A program made the position numbers and the translations under genes. A DNA stretch of 64,000 nucleotides from Alphaproteobacteria bacterium. GTDB lineage: Bacteria > Pseudomonadota > Alphaproteobacteria > Puniceispirillales > Puniceispirillaceae. The notes beneath the pieces were generated by a model, which saw nothing but the letters and a program-made list of their open reading frames with translations, had not been told where the DNA came from and ran no database searches. The stretch covers positions 1 through 64,000 of the forward strand of contig RFZL01000002.1 in NCBI GenBank assembly GCA_009920665.1, in the 5' to 3' direction. Positions 8,287 to 17,488 of this stretch are shown here, one piece after another; position 1 is the first letter of the stretch; each line of letters begins with the position of its first letter.

Positions 8287-9757
8287 CGGAATCGGGAAGC
8301 TCCTCCATCCGCTTGGCGATGAAGGCACGAAGCGCCTCGTCTTTCGACTGGTCGATCTCCGGTGCCTCATAGGCGGCCAGCATCTGGCTGGCGCGCGCGC
8401 GGGCGCGGCTGTGGCTTTCCACTGACCCTTCCGACGACCATTGCTCATAGGTCGTGTTGTCAGCCATTTCGGAGCGCCAGAAAGCCGTCTCGAAATTCGC
8501 CTGTGTATGGGCCGAGCCAAGGAAATGCTTTCCGGGCCCGGTCTCGCGCAGCGCATCCAGCGCCTGGCCGTTCTCGCTGACATCCCCGCCTTCCATCCAG
8601 CCACCGGCATGAAGCACGAAATTCACCCCGCCCATGACGGTCGGCATGATGGTATTTGTCGATTCATAGGCAGCCTGCGCATCGGCTGTTTTCGCCGCGG
8701 TAAGCGACCCGCCACTGCGGAAGGGCACGCCGAGGCGGCGCGCCAGCTTGGCACATCCAAGGAGCACCTTCGCCGGTTCCGGCGTGCCGAATGTCGGGGC
8801 GCCGGTCTGCATCGACATCGAGCTGGCGAAACTGCCGAACACCACCGGTGCGCCCTTGCGCACAAGCTGCGTGAAGGCAATGCCGCTCATCGCCTCGGCA
8901 AGCGTCTGCGCCAGCGTGCCGGCGACCGAAACCGGCGACATGGCGCCAGCGAGGATGAAGGGCGAGGTTATGACCGCCTGGTTGTTGCGGGCATAGACCT
9001 TCAGCGCGGCAAGCATCGTCGCATCCCAGGTCATCGGCGAATTGGCGTTGATCAGATTGATGATGACAGTGTTCGCATCAACAAACTCCTCACCGAACAG
9101 GATCCTCGACATGTCGATCGTATCCTGCGCGCGTTCCGGCGCCGTAACCGAACCCATATAGGGCTTGTCGGACAGGCGCTGATGCGCATAGACCATCTCC
9201 AGATGTCGCTTTGTCACCGGCAAATCGACCGGCTCGCAGACCGTGCCACCGGAATGATGGAAGCCGGGATGCATATAGACCAGCTTCACGAAATTCCGGA
9301 AATCCTCGATTGTGGCATACCGCCGCTCATCCTTCAGGTCGCGGACGAAGGGCGGACCATAGACCGGGGCGAACACCATGTTGTTGCCGCCAATCTCGAC
9401 CGAGCGCTCCGGATTCCGGGCATGCTGGGTAAAGCTTGACGGGGCGCTGCCACACAACTCACGCGCCAGCCCGCGCGGGAAATGCACACGCTCGCCGCGC
9501 ACATCACAGCCGGCATCCCCGAGCATGCTGCGCGCCTCGTCATCCTCGAGGAAATCGATACCGATCTCTTCAAGGATGGTTTCGGCATTGGCCTCGATGA
9601 TCTCGGCCGCCTCGTCGCTCAGGATGTCGACCGGCGGCAGATTGCGGGTGATAAACGGCCTCGCCGGACCGCCGCCACCACCGGTGCGCAACTGTCGCCT
9701 GGCATCGCGACCACCACCACGCCGGCGACCACGCTGAGCTGTTTCTACTTCGGACAT
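8279..9757 (-). CDS. MttB-family methylamine/betaine methyltransferase, non-pyrrolysine
   Basis: A 492-residue member of the MttB superfamily, which transfers a methyl group from a methylated amine to a cognate corrinoid protein. The core begins at ITRNLPPVDILSDEAAEII (about residue 36). The frame is continuous with no amber codon, so this is not a pyrrolysine-dependent trimethylamine methyltransferase; characterised relatives without pyrrolysine (MtgB type) use glycine betaine and similar quaternary amines. The N-terminus (residues 9-24) is Arg-rich. It is 45 bases downstream of a DMGDH-like gene on the same strand and converges on soxBDAG, which suggests a product such as dimethylglycine. 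The corrinoid partner is encoded at 38964-39668. Family assignment is strong; the substrate is inferred. Confidence 0.85.
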   Translation of the reverse strand: MSEVETAQRGRRRGGGRDARRQLRTGGGGGPARPFITRNLPPVDILSDEAAEIIEANAETILEEIGIDFLEDDEARSMLGDAGCDVRGERVHFPRGLARELCGSAPSSFTQHARNPERSVEIGGNNMVFAPVYGPPFVRDLKDERRYATIEDFRNFVKLVYMHPGFHHSGGTVCEPVDLPVTKRHLEMVYAHQRLSDKPYMGSVTAPERAQDTIDMSRILFGEEFVDANTVIINLINANSPMTWDATMLAALKVYARNNQAVITSPFILAGAMSPVSVAGTLAQTLAEAMSGIAFTQLVRKGAPVVFGSFASSMSMQTGAPTFGTPEPAKVLLGCAKLARRLGVPFRSGGSLTAAKTADAQAAYESTNTIMPTVMGGVNFVLHAGGWMEGGDVSENGQALDALRETGPGKHFLGSAHTQANFETAFWRSEMADNTTYEQWSSEGSVESHSRARARASQMLAAYEAPEIDQSKDEALRAFIAKRMEELPDSEF

Positions 9758-9802
9758 GTTATCGGCCCTGTCTTTGCTGTCTGTCGTGAAGGCGCGCGCG
9801 GA

Positions 9803-12241
9803 TCAGGCGCGAAGCTTCTCGTTTGTCGGGTCATAGGGGGATTCCTCGATGACGGTGGCGGCGAGCCGCCGGTCGAGGATATCGATCATCAGCTTTGTTC
9901 CCACTGTCGCAAGGTCCGGCCGCACCATCGCCATGGCAAGCGACTTGTCGATGCGGAAGCCGTAGCCACCACTGGTCGCGCGGCCCACAACCTCGCCATC
10001 GGGCAGCATGATCGGGTTGCCGCCAATGGCATCGGCATCGGTAGTGTCATGAACCTCGATGGTCACCATGGTGTTGGCAAAGCCACGCTGCTGCCATTCG
10101 CTCAATTTCTGCCTGCCGATGAAATCACCCTTGTTCAGATGCACGAACCTGTCGAGGCCGCTTTCCAGCGCGGCATATTCGATCGACAGCTCGGTACCGA
10201 CCATGCGGTAGGATTTCTCCAGCCGCATGGCGTCCATGGCCCGGATGCCGAACGGCTTCAACTGGAACTCGGCCCCAGCCTCCATCAACGCGTCGAAGAT
10301 ATGGTTCTGATATTCGACCGGATGGTGCAACTCCCATCCCAGCTCGCCGACATAATTCATTCGAAAGGCCATCGCCGGCGCCATATTGACGTCGATCAAC
10401 CGGCTCGACAGCCACGGGAAGGCCGCATTGGAAAGATCGGTGCGGGTCACTGTCTGCAGGATGTCGCGCGCGCGCGGACCGGCCAGCACCAGAACCCCGA
10501 TTGAATTGGTCAGATTGTCGAACCGCACCGACCCGTCATCCGGCATGTGCTTCCTGATCCAGTCATGATCAAGCCGCTGGCCGGCACCGGCGGACACGAT
10601 ATAGAAACTGTCGGCGGATTCACGCTGGATGGTATATTCGGAATGCACGCCGCCGCGTTCTGTCAGCGCGTGCGACAGTGATACCCGGCCAATGCCGCGT
10701 GGCAGCTTGTTGGCCGTCAGATTGTCGAGAAACGCCTCGGCACCGGGGCCGGAAATGCGGCATTTGGCGAAGGCCGACATATCGAGAAGCCCGGCATGCG
10801 CTGCGGTATGGCGCACCTCGTTGCCGACATGCTCGAACCAGTTGGAGCGGCGGAACGACCAGTGGTCCTCCTGCGGCACGCCTTCCGGCGCGAACCAGTT
10901 GGCCCGCTCCCAGCCGAATTTCTGGCCAAACACCGCGCCAAGCGACTTCAGCCTGTCATAGCAGGGTGCTGTGCGAAGCGGCCGCGCGGCGCCGCGTTCC
11001 TCGTCCGGATAATGGATGACAAAGACGTTCTCATACGCCTCCTCATTCTTCGCCCTGAGGTAGGATTCGGTCGTGTAGCTGCCATAGCGGCGCGGGTCGA
11101 CGCCAAGCATGTCGATTGTCGGCTCGCCCTCGACAATCCATTCGGCTAGCTGCCAGCCGGCACCGCCAGCCGCCGTGATGCCGAAACTGTGCCCCTCGCT
11201 GAGCCAGAAATTCGGCAGGTCCCAGGCCGGCCCGATGATCGGGTTGCCGTCGGGCGTGTAGGCGATGGCGCCGTTATAGACCTTCTTCACCCCGACCTCG
11301 CCAAAGGCCGGCACCCGGTGCATCGCGGATTCGATATGCGGCTCGAGGCGCTCCAGATCCTCCTGGAACAGCTCATATTCGGACTCGGCGCTCGGCCCGT
11401 CGACATAGCAGGCCGGGGCGCCGGTTTCATAGGGGCCGAGGATCAGCCCGCCGGCCTCCTCGCGCATGTACCAGCGCCCGTCGGAATCGCGAAGCACGCC
11501 CATCTCCGGCAGCCCCTCGGCATGCCGGGCCTTGATCGCCTCATGTGGTTCGGTGACGATATATTGATGCTCGACCGGGATGACCGGCACATTCAGCCCG
11601 ACCATGCGCCCGGTCTGGCGGGCGAAATTGCCGGTCGCGCTGATCACATGCTCGCAGGTGATCTCGCCCTTGTCGGTTGTCACCTTCCATTCCCCGGCTT
11701 CGGTCCGCGAGATTCCGGTCACGCTGGTGTTGCGATAGATCTCGGCACCGCGGTCACGCGCCCCGCGGGCCAGCGCCTGGGTCAGGTCGGCCGGCTGGAT
11801 ATAGCCATCACCCGGATGACGGATCGCGCCGACCAGCCCTTCGGTGTTGCAGAGCGGCCAGATATCGCGCACCTCGTCCGGCGTCAGGAAATCCACATCA
11901 ACGCCGATGGTGCTGGCGACACCGGCATATTGCCGGTATTCGTCCATCCGGTCCTCATTCTGCGCGAGGCGGATGTTGCTGACATTGCGGAAGCCGACAT
12001 TCATGCCGGTCTCTTCCTGAAGCTCCTGATAGAACTTTACCGAATATTTGTGGATCTGCCCTACCGAGTAGGACATGTTGAACAGCGGCAGCAGGCCGGC
12101 GGCATGCCAGGTCGAGCCCGATGTCAGCTCCTTGCGCTCGATCAGGACCACGTCCGACCAGCCCTTCTTGGCAAGGTGGTACAGCGCGCTGACACCAACG
12201 ACACCGCCCCCGATCACAACAACGCGTGCATGCGTCTTCAT
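9803..12241 (-). CDS. FAD-dependent dimethylglycine/sarcosine dehydrogenase-like protein
   Basis: An 812-residue fusion of an N-terminal FAD oxidoreductase (Rossmann VVVIGGGVVGVSALYHLA) and a C-terminal GcvT-like THF-binding domain from about residue 430. It contains GSTWHAAGL, in which the His (residue 46) is the covalent FAD attachment site known for dimethylglycine and sarcosine dehydrogenases. The expected reaction is oxidative N-demethylation of dimethylglycine to sarcosine with methylene-THF formation. The ATG at 12241 is chosen because GGAGGT lies 6 bases upstream; a start 30 bases earlier lacks this. It is first in a two-gene unit with the MttB homologue. Dimethylglycine rather than sarcosine or another N-methyl amine is inferred from context. 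Confidence 0.87.
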   Translation of the reverse strand: MKTHARVVVIGGGVVGVSALYHLAKKGWSDVVLIERKELTSGSTWHAAGLLPLFNMSYSVGQIHKYSVKFYQELQEETGMNVGFRNVSNIRLAQNEDRMDEYRQYAGVASTIGVDVDFLTPDEVRDIWPLCNTEGLVGAIRHPGDGYIQPADLTQALARGARDRGAEIYRNTSVTGISRTEAGEWKVTTDKGEITCEHVISATGNFARQTGRMVGLNVPVIPVEHQYIVTEPHEAIKARHAEGLPEMGVLRDSDGRWYMREEAGGLILGPYETGAPACYVDGPSAESEYELFQEDLERLEPHIESAMHRVPAFGEVGVKKVYNGAIAYTPDGNPIIGPAWDLPNFWLSEGHSFGITAAGGAGWQLAEWIVEGEPTIDMLGVDPRRYGSYTTESYLRAKNEEAYENVFVIHYPDEERGAARPLRTAPCYDRLKSLGAVFGQKFGWERANWFAPEGVPQEDHWSFRRSNWFEHVGNEVRHTAAHAGLLDMSAFAKCRISGPGAEAFLDNLTANKLPRGIGRVSLSHALTERGGVHSEYTIQRESADSFYIVSAGAGQRLDHDWIRKHMPDDGSVRFDNLTNSIGVLVLAGPRARDILQTVTRTDLSNAAFPWLSSRLIDVNMAPAMAFRMNYVGELGWELHHPVEYQNHIFDALMEAGAEFQLKPFGIRAMDAMRLEKSYRMVGTELSIEYAALESGLDRFVHLNKGDFIGRQKLSEWQQRGFANTMVTIEVHDTTDADAIGGNPIMLPDGEVVGRATSGGYGFRIDKSLAMAMVRPDLATVGTKLMIDILDRRLAATVIEESPYDPTNEKLRA

Positions 12242-12380
12242 CCCGACACCTCCGCAAGTCTTTTCCTGCAAACATATGAAAACAGGTCATCGCGTGACGG
12301 CCCCGCGACCGACACAGAATTACCCCACTCGCCATGCTCGGATGGTAGGCAAATTGCCACCGCAAAAGCGTCTGCCATGC

Positions 12381-12400
12381 GACCAGTTTTGACCAGTTTA
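12381..12400. repeat. 10-bp tandem direct repeat, possible operator
   Basis: GACCAGTTTT is followed directly by GACCAGTTTA, two copies spaced by one helical turn, about 140 bases upstream of the DMGDH-like start. Helical-phase direct repeats often serve as regulator sites; no regulator is identified here. Confidence 0.45.
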
Positions 12401-12471
12401 GACGTACCGCGAAGGCGCTCAAAGGTGGAGCTGCCACCCATATCGGTGACGGGATCGTGAACATCGCTGCG

Positions 12472-12501
12472 TTGACAGCCACAAGCCAAGGAAACGATTT
12501 T
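12472..12501 (+). promoter_or_regulatory. Candidate promoter for the DMT transporter
   Basis: A perfect TTGACA (12472-12477) is followed after 18 bases by GATTTT (12496-12501), about 46 bases upstream of the transporter ATG. The -35 is strong, the -10 poor. Confidence 0.35.
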
Positions 12502-12547
12502 CATCGCGGAAGCTCTTGCCCCACACGCGCCCAAGGAATCGAAACAC

Positions 12548-13438
12548 ATGATCAACCCAACCTTGCTGGCTGTCAGCATGATGACAACCGCAAGCCTGCT
12601 TGTGACTGTCAATGACGCGCTGGTGAAAGAAGCGCTGGTCCACGCCGGAACAGCGGAGGTGTTGTTCTTCCGTGGCCTGTTCGCGCTGGTGCCCATTCTT
12701 ATCTATGCGTTGCTCTGGCGCCGACCGGAAACCCTGCTTCCACGCAACATCAAGCTGGCATTCTTCTTATCGGCGCTGGCCGCCCTGTCGCTGTTCCTGT
12801 TCACGATCTCGCTTCGCTTCATCCCGCTGGCCAGCGCGATCACGCTTGCCTATCTCAGCCCGATCATGGTGGCGCTGGCCTCCCCACTGCTGGTTGGCGA
12901 GCGGATCAGCAGGCTGCAATGGAGTGCGGCGCTGACCGGATTTGCCGGGGTCGTCGCGATGACATCACCCGCGCTTGAGGCAAAAAACTGGATCATCCTT
13001 TTGCCTGTATTGGTGGCGGTGACCATCGCCGGACGGGACATCATCATCCGAAACTCGATAGCTCGTGAGCGAACAATGGCGTTGGTGGTCTGGACGCATT
13101 TGCTGACTGTTGGCGTTGCCGCCCTTGCCTTTGACTCGGCTTGGCTACGTTTCGATATGCGGCAGTTCGGTCTTTATGCTGCCGCCGCAATCACTGTCTC
13201 GCTTGGCACCGCAGGCATGATCGCAGCGCTTCGTTATGCCAGCGCTGCGTCAATGTCGGCAGTCAAATACAGTTGTGTGCTGTGGGCCGGGTTGATCGGC
13301 TGGCTGGCTTTCAGCGAAAAGCTGTCAATTGAGATGATTTGCGGCGGGATGCTGATCGTCGCCAGCGGAATCATCATTGCCTGGCACGAATCCCGAAAAG
13401 GCGATGCCAGAACTGATACGGCCGAAAAGCCCAACTAG
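12548..13438 (+). CDS. DMT family (EamA) inner-membrane transporter
   Basis: A 296-residue protein with about ten hydrophobic segments arranged as two EamA repeats, typical of drug/metabolite transporters. The repeat end LAYLSPIMVALASPLLVGE (about 99-117) is characteristic of the family, and the second repeat (ALRYASAASMSAVKYS) sits near residue 227. AAGGA lies about 11 bases before the ATG. The substrate cannot be inferred; export or uptake of amino acids, nucleosides or S-adenosylmethionine are all known in the family. Its last four bases overlap the convergent pdxH. Being divergent from the DMGDH-mttB unit, it could handle a related metabolite, but nothing in the protein shows this. Confidence 0.85.
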   Translation: MINPTLLAVSMMTTASLLVTVNDALVKEALVHAGTAEVLFFRGLFALVPILIYALLWRRPETLLPRNIKLAFFLSALAALSLFLFTISLRFIPLASAITLAYLSPIMVALASPLLVGERISRLQWSAALTGFAGVVAMTSPALEAKNWIILLPVLVAVTIAGRDIIIRNSIARERTMALVVWTHLLTVGVAALAFDSAWLRFDMRQFGLYAAAAITVSLGTAGMIAALRYASAASMSAVKYSCVLWAGLIGWLAFSEKLSIEMICGGMLIVASGIIIAWHESRKGDARTDTAEKPN

Positions 13439-14025
13439 GGATTCAGGCGCTGGATATTCCAGCCATCGGCGCCGTCGGCGGTGAAGCGGAAGCGGTCATG
13501 AAGCCGGTGTTCGCCATCGGCCCAGAATTCGATTTCCTGCGGTGCGATCAGGAAGCCGCCCCAATGTGGCGGGCGCGGCACGTCACCCGGGAAGCGCGAC
13601 TCCACCTCAGCCACCGCCGCGGCAAGGCTGTCGCGCGAATCCAGCGGTTGTGACTGCGCCGAGGCCCAGGCGCCGATCCGGCTGCCGCGGCCACGGCTGG
13701 CGAAATAGGCATCCGAGCGCGCACCATCGACCCGGCTGACCGGGCCGATGACCCGCACCTGGCGGCGCAGGCTTTTCCAGTGAATACAGAAGGCGGCCTT
13801 GCCGGTGGCCAGCAATTCGCCCGATTTGCGGCTTTCATAATTGGTGTAGAAGACGAAACCGTCCTCACCCCACTCCTTGAGCAGCACCATCCGCACCGAC
13901 GGCATGCCCGCGCTATCGACACTGGCCAGCGCCATGGCGTCCGGATCGTTGATTTCCGAGGTTGTCGCCTCGTCATACCAGGTCTGGAACAGGGTGAACG
14001 GATCGGTTCCCGCGTCGATATGCAT
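13435..14025 (-). CDS. pdxH: Pyridoxamine 5'-phosphate oxidase
   Basis: A 196-residue FMN enzyme that oxidises pyridoxamine or pyridoxine 5'-phosphate to pyridoxal 5'-phosphate. The FMN-binding stretch RMVLLKEWGEDGFVFYTNY (about residues 45-63), then SRKSGEL, WKSLRRQVRV and the C-terminal DRFRFT...W.IQRLNP ending are all family signatures. The protein is about 20 residues shorter than E. coli PdxH at the N-terminus, common in alphaproteobacteria. The ATG at 14025 has AGGG at a suitable distance. It is convergent with the DMT transporter and divergent from the glycine-zipper gene. Confidence 0.93.
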   Translation of the reverse strand: MHIDAGTDPFTLFQTWYDEATTSEINDPDAMALASVDSAGMPSVRMVLLKEWGEDGFVFYTNYESRKSGELLATGKAAFCIHWKSLRRQVRVIGPVSRVDGARSDAYFASRGRGSRIGAWASAQSQPLDSRDSLAAAVAEVESRFPGDVPRPPHWGGFLIAPQEIEFWADGEHRLHDRFRFTADGADGWNIQRLNP

Positions 14026-14212
14026 GATCTTGCCCTCGGATGGAGTCTGCGCGTCCGGCGATTGCCGCCGATACCTCGCAGATGGGCATTGGGGGCCGTT
14101 TTGACAATGGTGCAGACCGCTTCATGACCGGCCACCGCCCGGCCTGCCACAATTTGGTACGATTCTGGATTTACTGTCTTCTCATTCGCAATCTCAGGGG
14201 TAGAGGCTCACC

Positions 14213-14800
14213 ATGGCACGTCCTTCACTTCCAACAGCACTTGGCGCGACAATCGCGACAATGGCCACGGCCGGCATGCTGGCCCTCACACCGCTTGCCG
14301 CCGCCGCGGAAACCCGCATCGAGACCGTGATCGGAACCGTCACGCGGTCCGATCCCGTCATGACAAGCTATATCCGCAAGACACCGTCGGACCAGCGGGT
14401 CTGCGAGACCCAGGATGTTCCCGTCTATGCCGAGGCCGGCGCGGCGAACAATGGCTCGGACCTCGGGGCGATGATTCTTGGCGGGGTGATCGGCTCGGCC
14501 ATCGGCAACAAGGCCTCGGACAATGAGGGGGCTGGCGCCGCCGGCGCGGTTGTCGGCGCCATTCTCGGGCGTGAGCATGCCAAAAAGAACCAGTCCGGTG
14601 GCCAGAAAATTGTCGGTTACCGGCAGCAGGAAGTCTGCAATGTCCGCAAGGTAATGCTCGAGGAAACGGTCGAGGAAATCACCGGTTATCGCCACCGTAT
14701 CGAGGTCGACAACCGAATCATCACCTTCGAGACAAACACCCCGCTGGCCAGTGGCGAGCGGGTCGAGATCACGCGCCGGACCACATACAGCCTGCGCTGA
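14213..14800 (+). CDS. Secreted glycine-zipper 2TM domain protein
   Basis: A 195-residue envelope protein. An N-terminal hydrophobic segment ending LTPLAAAAE (about residues 25-33) looks like a cleavable signal peptide. Residues about 78-120 form a glycine zipper (GAMILGGVIGSAIGNKASDN then GAVVGAILG), as in the 17-kDa surface antigen and related outer-membrane-associated proteins. The C-terminal half, with two conserved-looking Cys (in VCET and VCNV), is a small beta-rich domain ending in EITRRTTYSLR. There is no lipobox. Exact function is unknown; a structural envelope role is the usual inference. Confidence 0.75.
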   Translation: MARPSLPTALGATIATMATAGMLALTPLAAAAETRIETVIGTVTRSDPVMTSYIRKTPSDQRVCETQDVPVYAEAGAANNGSDLGAMILGGVIGSAIGNKASDNEGAGAAGAVVGAILGREHAKKNQSGGQKIVGYRQQEVCNVRKVMLEETVEEITGYRHRIEVDNRIITFETNTPLASGERVEITRRTTYSLR

Positions 14801-14858
14801 GCCTCGCCGACGCATATACAAGGCTGCGTCGTTGCGCCCTTATCGGCGCGGCGGCGTC

Positions 14859-14887
14859 TTGTTCTGGCAAAACAGCCGTGCCATATT
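14859..14887 (+). promoter_or_regulatory. Candidate fabI promoter
   Basis: TTGTTC (14859-14864), 17 bases, then CATATT (14882-14887), 43 bases before the fabI ATG. Both hexamers match four of six consensus positions. Confidence 0.35.
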
Positions 14888-14929
14888 GGCGCTCAATCCG
14901 TCTAGCGTATTTCGGAAGGGGTGAAACAC

Positions 14930-15748
14930 ATGTCCGAGCAGACTACCTCTGGCGTCATGGCCGGCAAGCGCGGCCTCATCATGGGTGTCGCGAATGACCG
15001 TTCGATTGGCTGGGGCATTGCTGCGAAGCTCGCCGAGCAGGGGGCCGAACTGGCCTTCACCTTTCAGGGCGAGGCATTGCAGAAGCGTGTTGTCCCCCTC
15101 GCCGCCTCGGTTGGCAGCGATATTGTCCTGCCATGCGACGTCACGGATGAGGCCAGTGTCGACGCCGTTTTTGACCGGCTGAAATCGGAATGGGGCACGC
15201 TGGACTTCGTTCTGCATGCCATCGCCTATTCCGACAAGGAAGAGCTGAAAGGCGGCTATGTCGACACGACCCGCGACAATTTCCGCCGAACAATGGATAT
15301 CTCGGTCTATTCTTTCACCGAGATCACCCGCAAGGCCACCGCCATGATGAATGATGGCGGTGCGCTGCTGACGCTGACCTATTACGGTGCTGAACGTGTA
15401 ATGCCGCATTACAATGTCATGGGTGTCGCCAAAGCGGCGCTGGAAGCCTCGGTTCGGTATCTTGCAGTCGATCTTGGCGGACGCAATATCCGCGTCAACG
15501 GGCTGTCGGCCGGGCCGATGAAAACGCTGGCCGCCTCTGGCATTGGCGATTTTCGCTATATCCTCAAATGGAACGAATATAACTCGCCACTGAAGCGCAA
15601 TGTGACGCTGGATGATGTCGGCGGGGCCGGCCTGTATCTGCTGTCCGACCTGTCGTCAGGCGTGACCGGCGAGACGCATCATGTCGATTGCGGCTATCAC
15701 GTTGTTGGAATGAAGGCAGTCGACGCGCCGGATATCTCGGTCGTCTGA
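14930..15748 (+). CDS. fabI: Enoyl-[acyl-carrier-protein] reductase (NADH)
   Basis: A 272-residue short-chain dehydrogenase that performs the last reduction of the type II fatty acid cycle. The N-terminal [15 protein letters not shown] cofactor motif (residues 16-33) is specific for FabI. The catalytic YNVMGVAK pair (Tyr and Lys seven apart, near 159-166) and the flanking [12 protein letters not shown] are intact. The ATG at 14930 is preferred over a GTG nine bases upstream because GGAAGGGG is then at a workable distance. aroC starts one base after the stop, so the two genes are likely cotranscribed, a common alphaproteobacterial arrangement. Confidence 0.95.
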   Translation: MSEQTTSGVMAGKRGLIMGVANDRSIGWGIAAKLAEQGAELAFTFQGEALQKRVVPLAASVGSDIVLPCDVTDEASVDAVFDRLKSEWGTLDFVLHAIAYSDKEELKGGYVDTTRDNFRRTMDISVYSFTEITRKATAMMNDGGALLTLTYYGAERVMPHYNVMGVAKAALEASVRYLAVDLGGRNIRVNGLSAGPMKTLAASGIGDFRYILKWNEYNSPLKRNVTLDDVGGAGLYLLSDLSSGVTGETHHVDCGYHVVGMKAVDAPDISVV

Positions 15749-15749
15749 T

Positions 15750-16868
15750 ATGGCCGACAACAGCTTCGGAACCCTTTTTTCCTTCACCAGCTTTGGTGAA
15801 AGCCACGGCCCCGGCATCGGCTGCATCGTCGATGGGGTGCCGCCGCGTGTGCCGCTGTCCGAAGCGATTGTGCAACCCTATCTCGACCGCCGCAAACCCG
15901 GGCAGAGCCGCTTTGTCACACAGCGCCGCGAGGATGACCGGGTCGAGATCCTGTCCGGTGTATTCGAGGGCATGACAACCGGCACACCTGTCGCCATGCT
16001 GATCCGCAACAAGGACCAGCGGTCGAAGGATTACAGCGAGATCGCCCGGCAGTTCCGGCCCGGTCATGCCGATTTCACCTATCAGCAGAAATATGGCATT
16101 CGCGATTACCGTGGCGGTGGACGGTCTTCGGCGCGCGAAACAGCGGTGCGAGTGGCCGCCGGCGCCATTGCCGATCAGGTGCTGAAAGCCGCACTTGGCG
16201 GATCCTTCCGGATCCGCGGCGGTGTTGTGCAGATCGGCCCACATGGAATTGACCGCAGCCGGCTTGACTGGAACGAGACCGGAAACAACCCGTTCTTCTG
16301 CCCCGACCCGGTGGCGGCCGGTGAATGGGAAACCTATCTCGATGACGTTCGCAAGGCGGGAAGTTCCGCCGGCGCGGTTCTCGAAATTGTCGCCGACGGC
16401 GTTCCGGCCGGCCTTGGCCAGCCCATCTATGGCAAGCTGGACAGTGACCTCGCCGCCGCGATGATGACGATCAATGCGGTCAAGGGCGTCGAGATTGGTG
16501 GCGGTTTCGCGCTGTCCGCGCTTGACGGGCGCGAGGCTGGTGACGAGATGTGCGCCGGCGACAATGGCCCGGCATTCACCAGCAACAACAATGGCGGCGT
16601 GCTTGGTGGCATTTCCACCGGCCAGCAGCTTGTCGTGCGGGTGGCGATCAAGCCGACAAGCTCGATCCTGACACCGCGCCGTTCGGTTGATATGGATGGC
16701 GCGGATATCGAGGTGGTCACCAAAGGCCGCCATGACCCTTGTGTGGGCATTCGCGGTGTGCCGGTGGCCGAGGCGATGATGGCGGTAACGATCCTCGACG
16801 CGCTGATGCGCCACCGCAGCCCATTTCGGCGGCAAGCCAGCTTTCAACCATCGCCAACGCATTGCTGA
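15750..16868 (+). CDS. aroC: Chorismate synthase, with atypical C-terminal tail
   Basis: A 372-residue FMN-dependent enzyme that converts EPSP to chorismate, the last shikimate step. The signatures [39 protein letters not shown] and the basic [10 protein letters not shown] are all present. Homologues end soon after the ...LMRHR segment, but here 15 extra residues ([15 protein letters not shown]) follow, read from DNA that is antisense to tlyA. The two convergent genes overlap by about 152 bp (16717-16868), so the natural aroC end appears to have been lost by a deletion. The catalytic body is intact, so activity is expected. Confidence 0.93.
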   Translation: MADNSFGTLFSFTSFGESHGPGIGCIVDGVPPRVPLSEAIVQPYLDRRKPGQSRFVTQRREDDRVEILSGVFEGMTTGTPVAMLIRNKDQRSKDYSEIARQFRPGHADFTYQQKYGIRDYRGGGRSSARETAVRVAAGAIADQVLKAALGGSFRIRGGVVQIGPHGIDRSRLDWNETGNNPFFCPDPVAAGEWETYLDDVRKAGSSAGAVLEIVADGVPAGLGQPIYGKLDSDLAAAMMTINAVKGVEIGGGFALSALDGREAGDEMCAGDNGPAFTSNNNGGVLGGISTGQQLVVRVAIKPTSSILTPRRSVDMDGADIEVVTKGRHDPCVGIRGVPVAEAMMAVTILDALMRHRSPFRRQASFQPSPTHC

Positions 16869-17484
16869 TAGCCTGCGCATCACGCACCACCCCGCCTTTG
16901 CCGATAGCCGCACGGCCAACCTCGAATTGCGGCTTCACCAGCGCCAGCAGACCGGCCCCGGGCGCGGCGACATGCATCACCGCCGGCAGAACCTTGGTCA
17001 GCGAGATGAAGGATGCATCGCAGACGATCAATTCCGGCGGCGTGGCAAAATCAGCCGCGACGAGGTCGCGGGCATTGACACCCTCGCGCGAGTCGACGCG
17101 CGGGTCTTCGGCAAGCCTTAGATGAATCTGCCCATGTCCGACATCAACCGCCACCACATGGGCAGCGCCGCGCGCCAGCAACACCTCGGTGAACCCGCCG
17201 GTGCTGGCGCCGATATCGACACAGTGAAGGCCCGACGGATCAATCCGGGGAAATGCCTCCAGCCCGCCAAGAAGCTTCAGCGCCGCACGGCTCACCCACG
17301 GCATGTCGGGAGCGCTGACAGTGATCCTGGCACTGGCGGCAAGACGGCGCGCCGGCCGTGTCATCACCGCGCCGTCAACGCTGACAAGCCCGCCAGAGAT
17401 CATGTTCCGCGCCCGGTCACGCGACGCCGCCAAGCCGCGGCGCACCAGCAACAGATCGGCACGAACGGGCGTATCATCCGTCAT
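16717..17484 (-). CDS. tlyA: TlyA family rRNA 2'-O-methyltransferase, C-terminus replaced
   Basis: A 255-residue protein with an N-terminal S4 RNA-binding domain (about residues 8-60) and an FtsJ-like methyltransferase domain with the SAM motif [14 protein letters not shown] at 90-103. TlyA proteins methylate ribosomal RNA; some are described as haemolysins. After WLAA (about residue 219) homology stops: the usual SPI.GGDGN.EFL ending is absent and the last 36 residues are antisense to aroC. This may impair the final strands of the methyltransferase fold. The ATG at 17484 is 4 bases after the dxs stop. A longer start at 17619 lies inside dxs and is rejected. Last gene of xseB-ispA-dxs-tlyA. 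Confidence 0.85.
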   Translation of the reverse strand: MTDDTPVRADLLLVRRGLAASRDRARNMISGGLVSVDGAVMTRPARRLAASARITVSAPDMPWVSRAALKLLGGLEAFPRIDPSGLHCVDIGASTGGFTEVLLARGAAHVVAVDVGHGQIHLRLAEDPRVDSREGVNARDLVAADFATPPELIVCDASFISLTKVLPAVMHVAAPGAGLLALVKPQFEVGRAAIGKGGVVRDAQAISNALAMVESWLAAEMGCGGASARRGSLPPSSPRPPAHRECPHKGHGGLW

Positions 17485-17488
17485 TGTT

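Larger units (their letters stand above)
12242..12547. other. Divergent intergenic region, DMGDH-like gene and DMT transporter
   Basis: A 306-bp region without a gene. It holds the direct repeat at 12381-12400 and a candidate plus-strand promoter at 12472-12501, listed separately, and must contain the promoter of the DMGDH-mttB unit, which I could not place. Confidence 0.4.

Noticed and set aside
14811-14832. GACGCA/TGCGTC hairpin after the glycine-zipper gene as a terminator
   Set aside because: Only six base pairs with a ten-base loop and no U-run.
15564-16919. A 451-codon minus-strand frame over aroC
   Set aside because: Antisense shadow of aroC and the fabI end; His/Arg-rich low-complexity translation.
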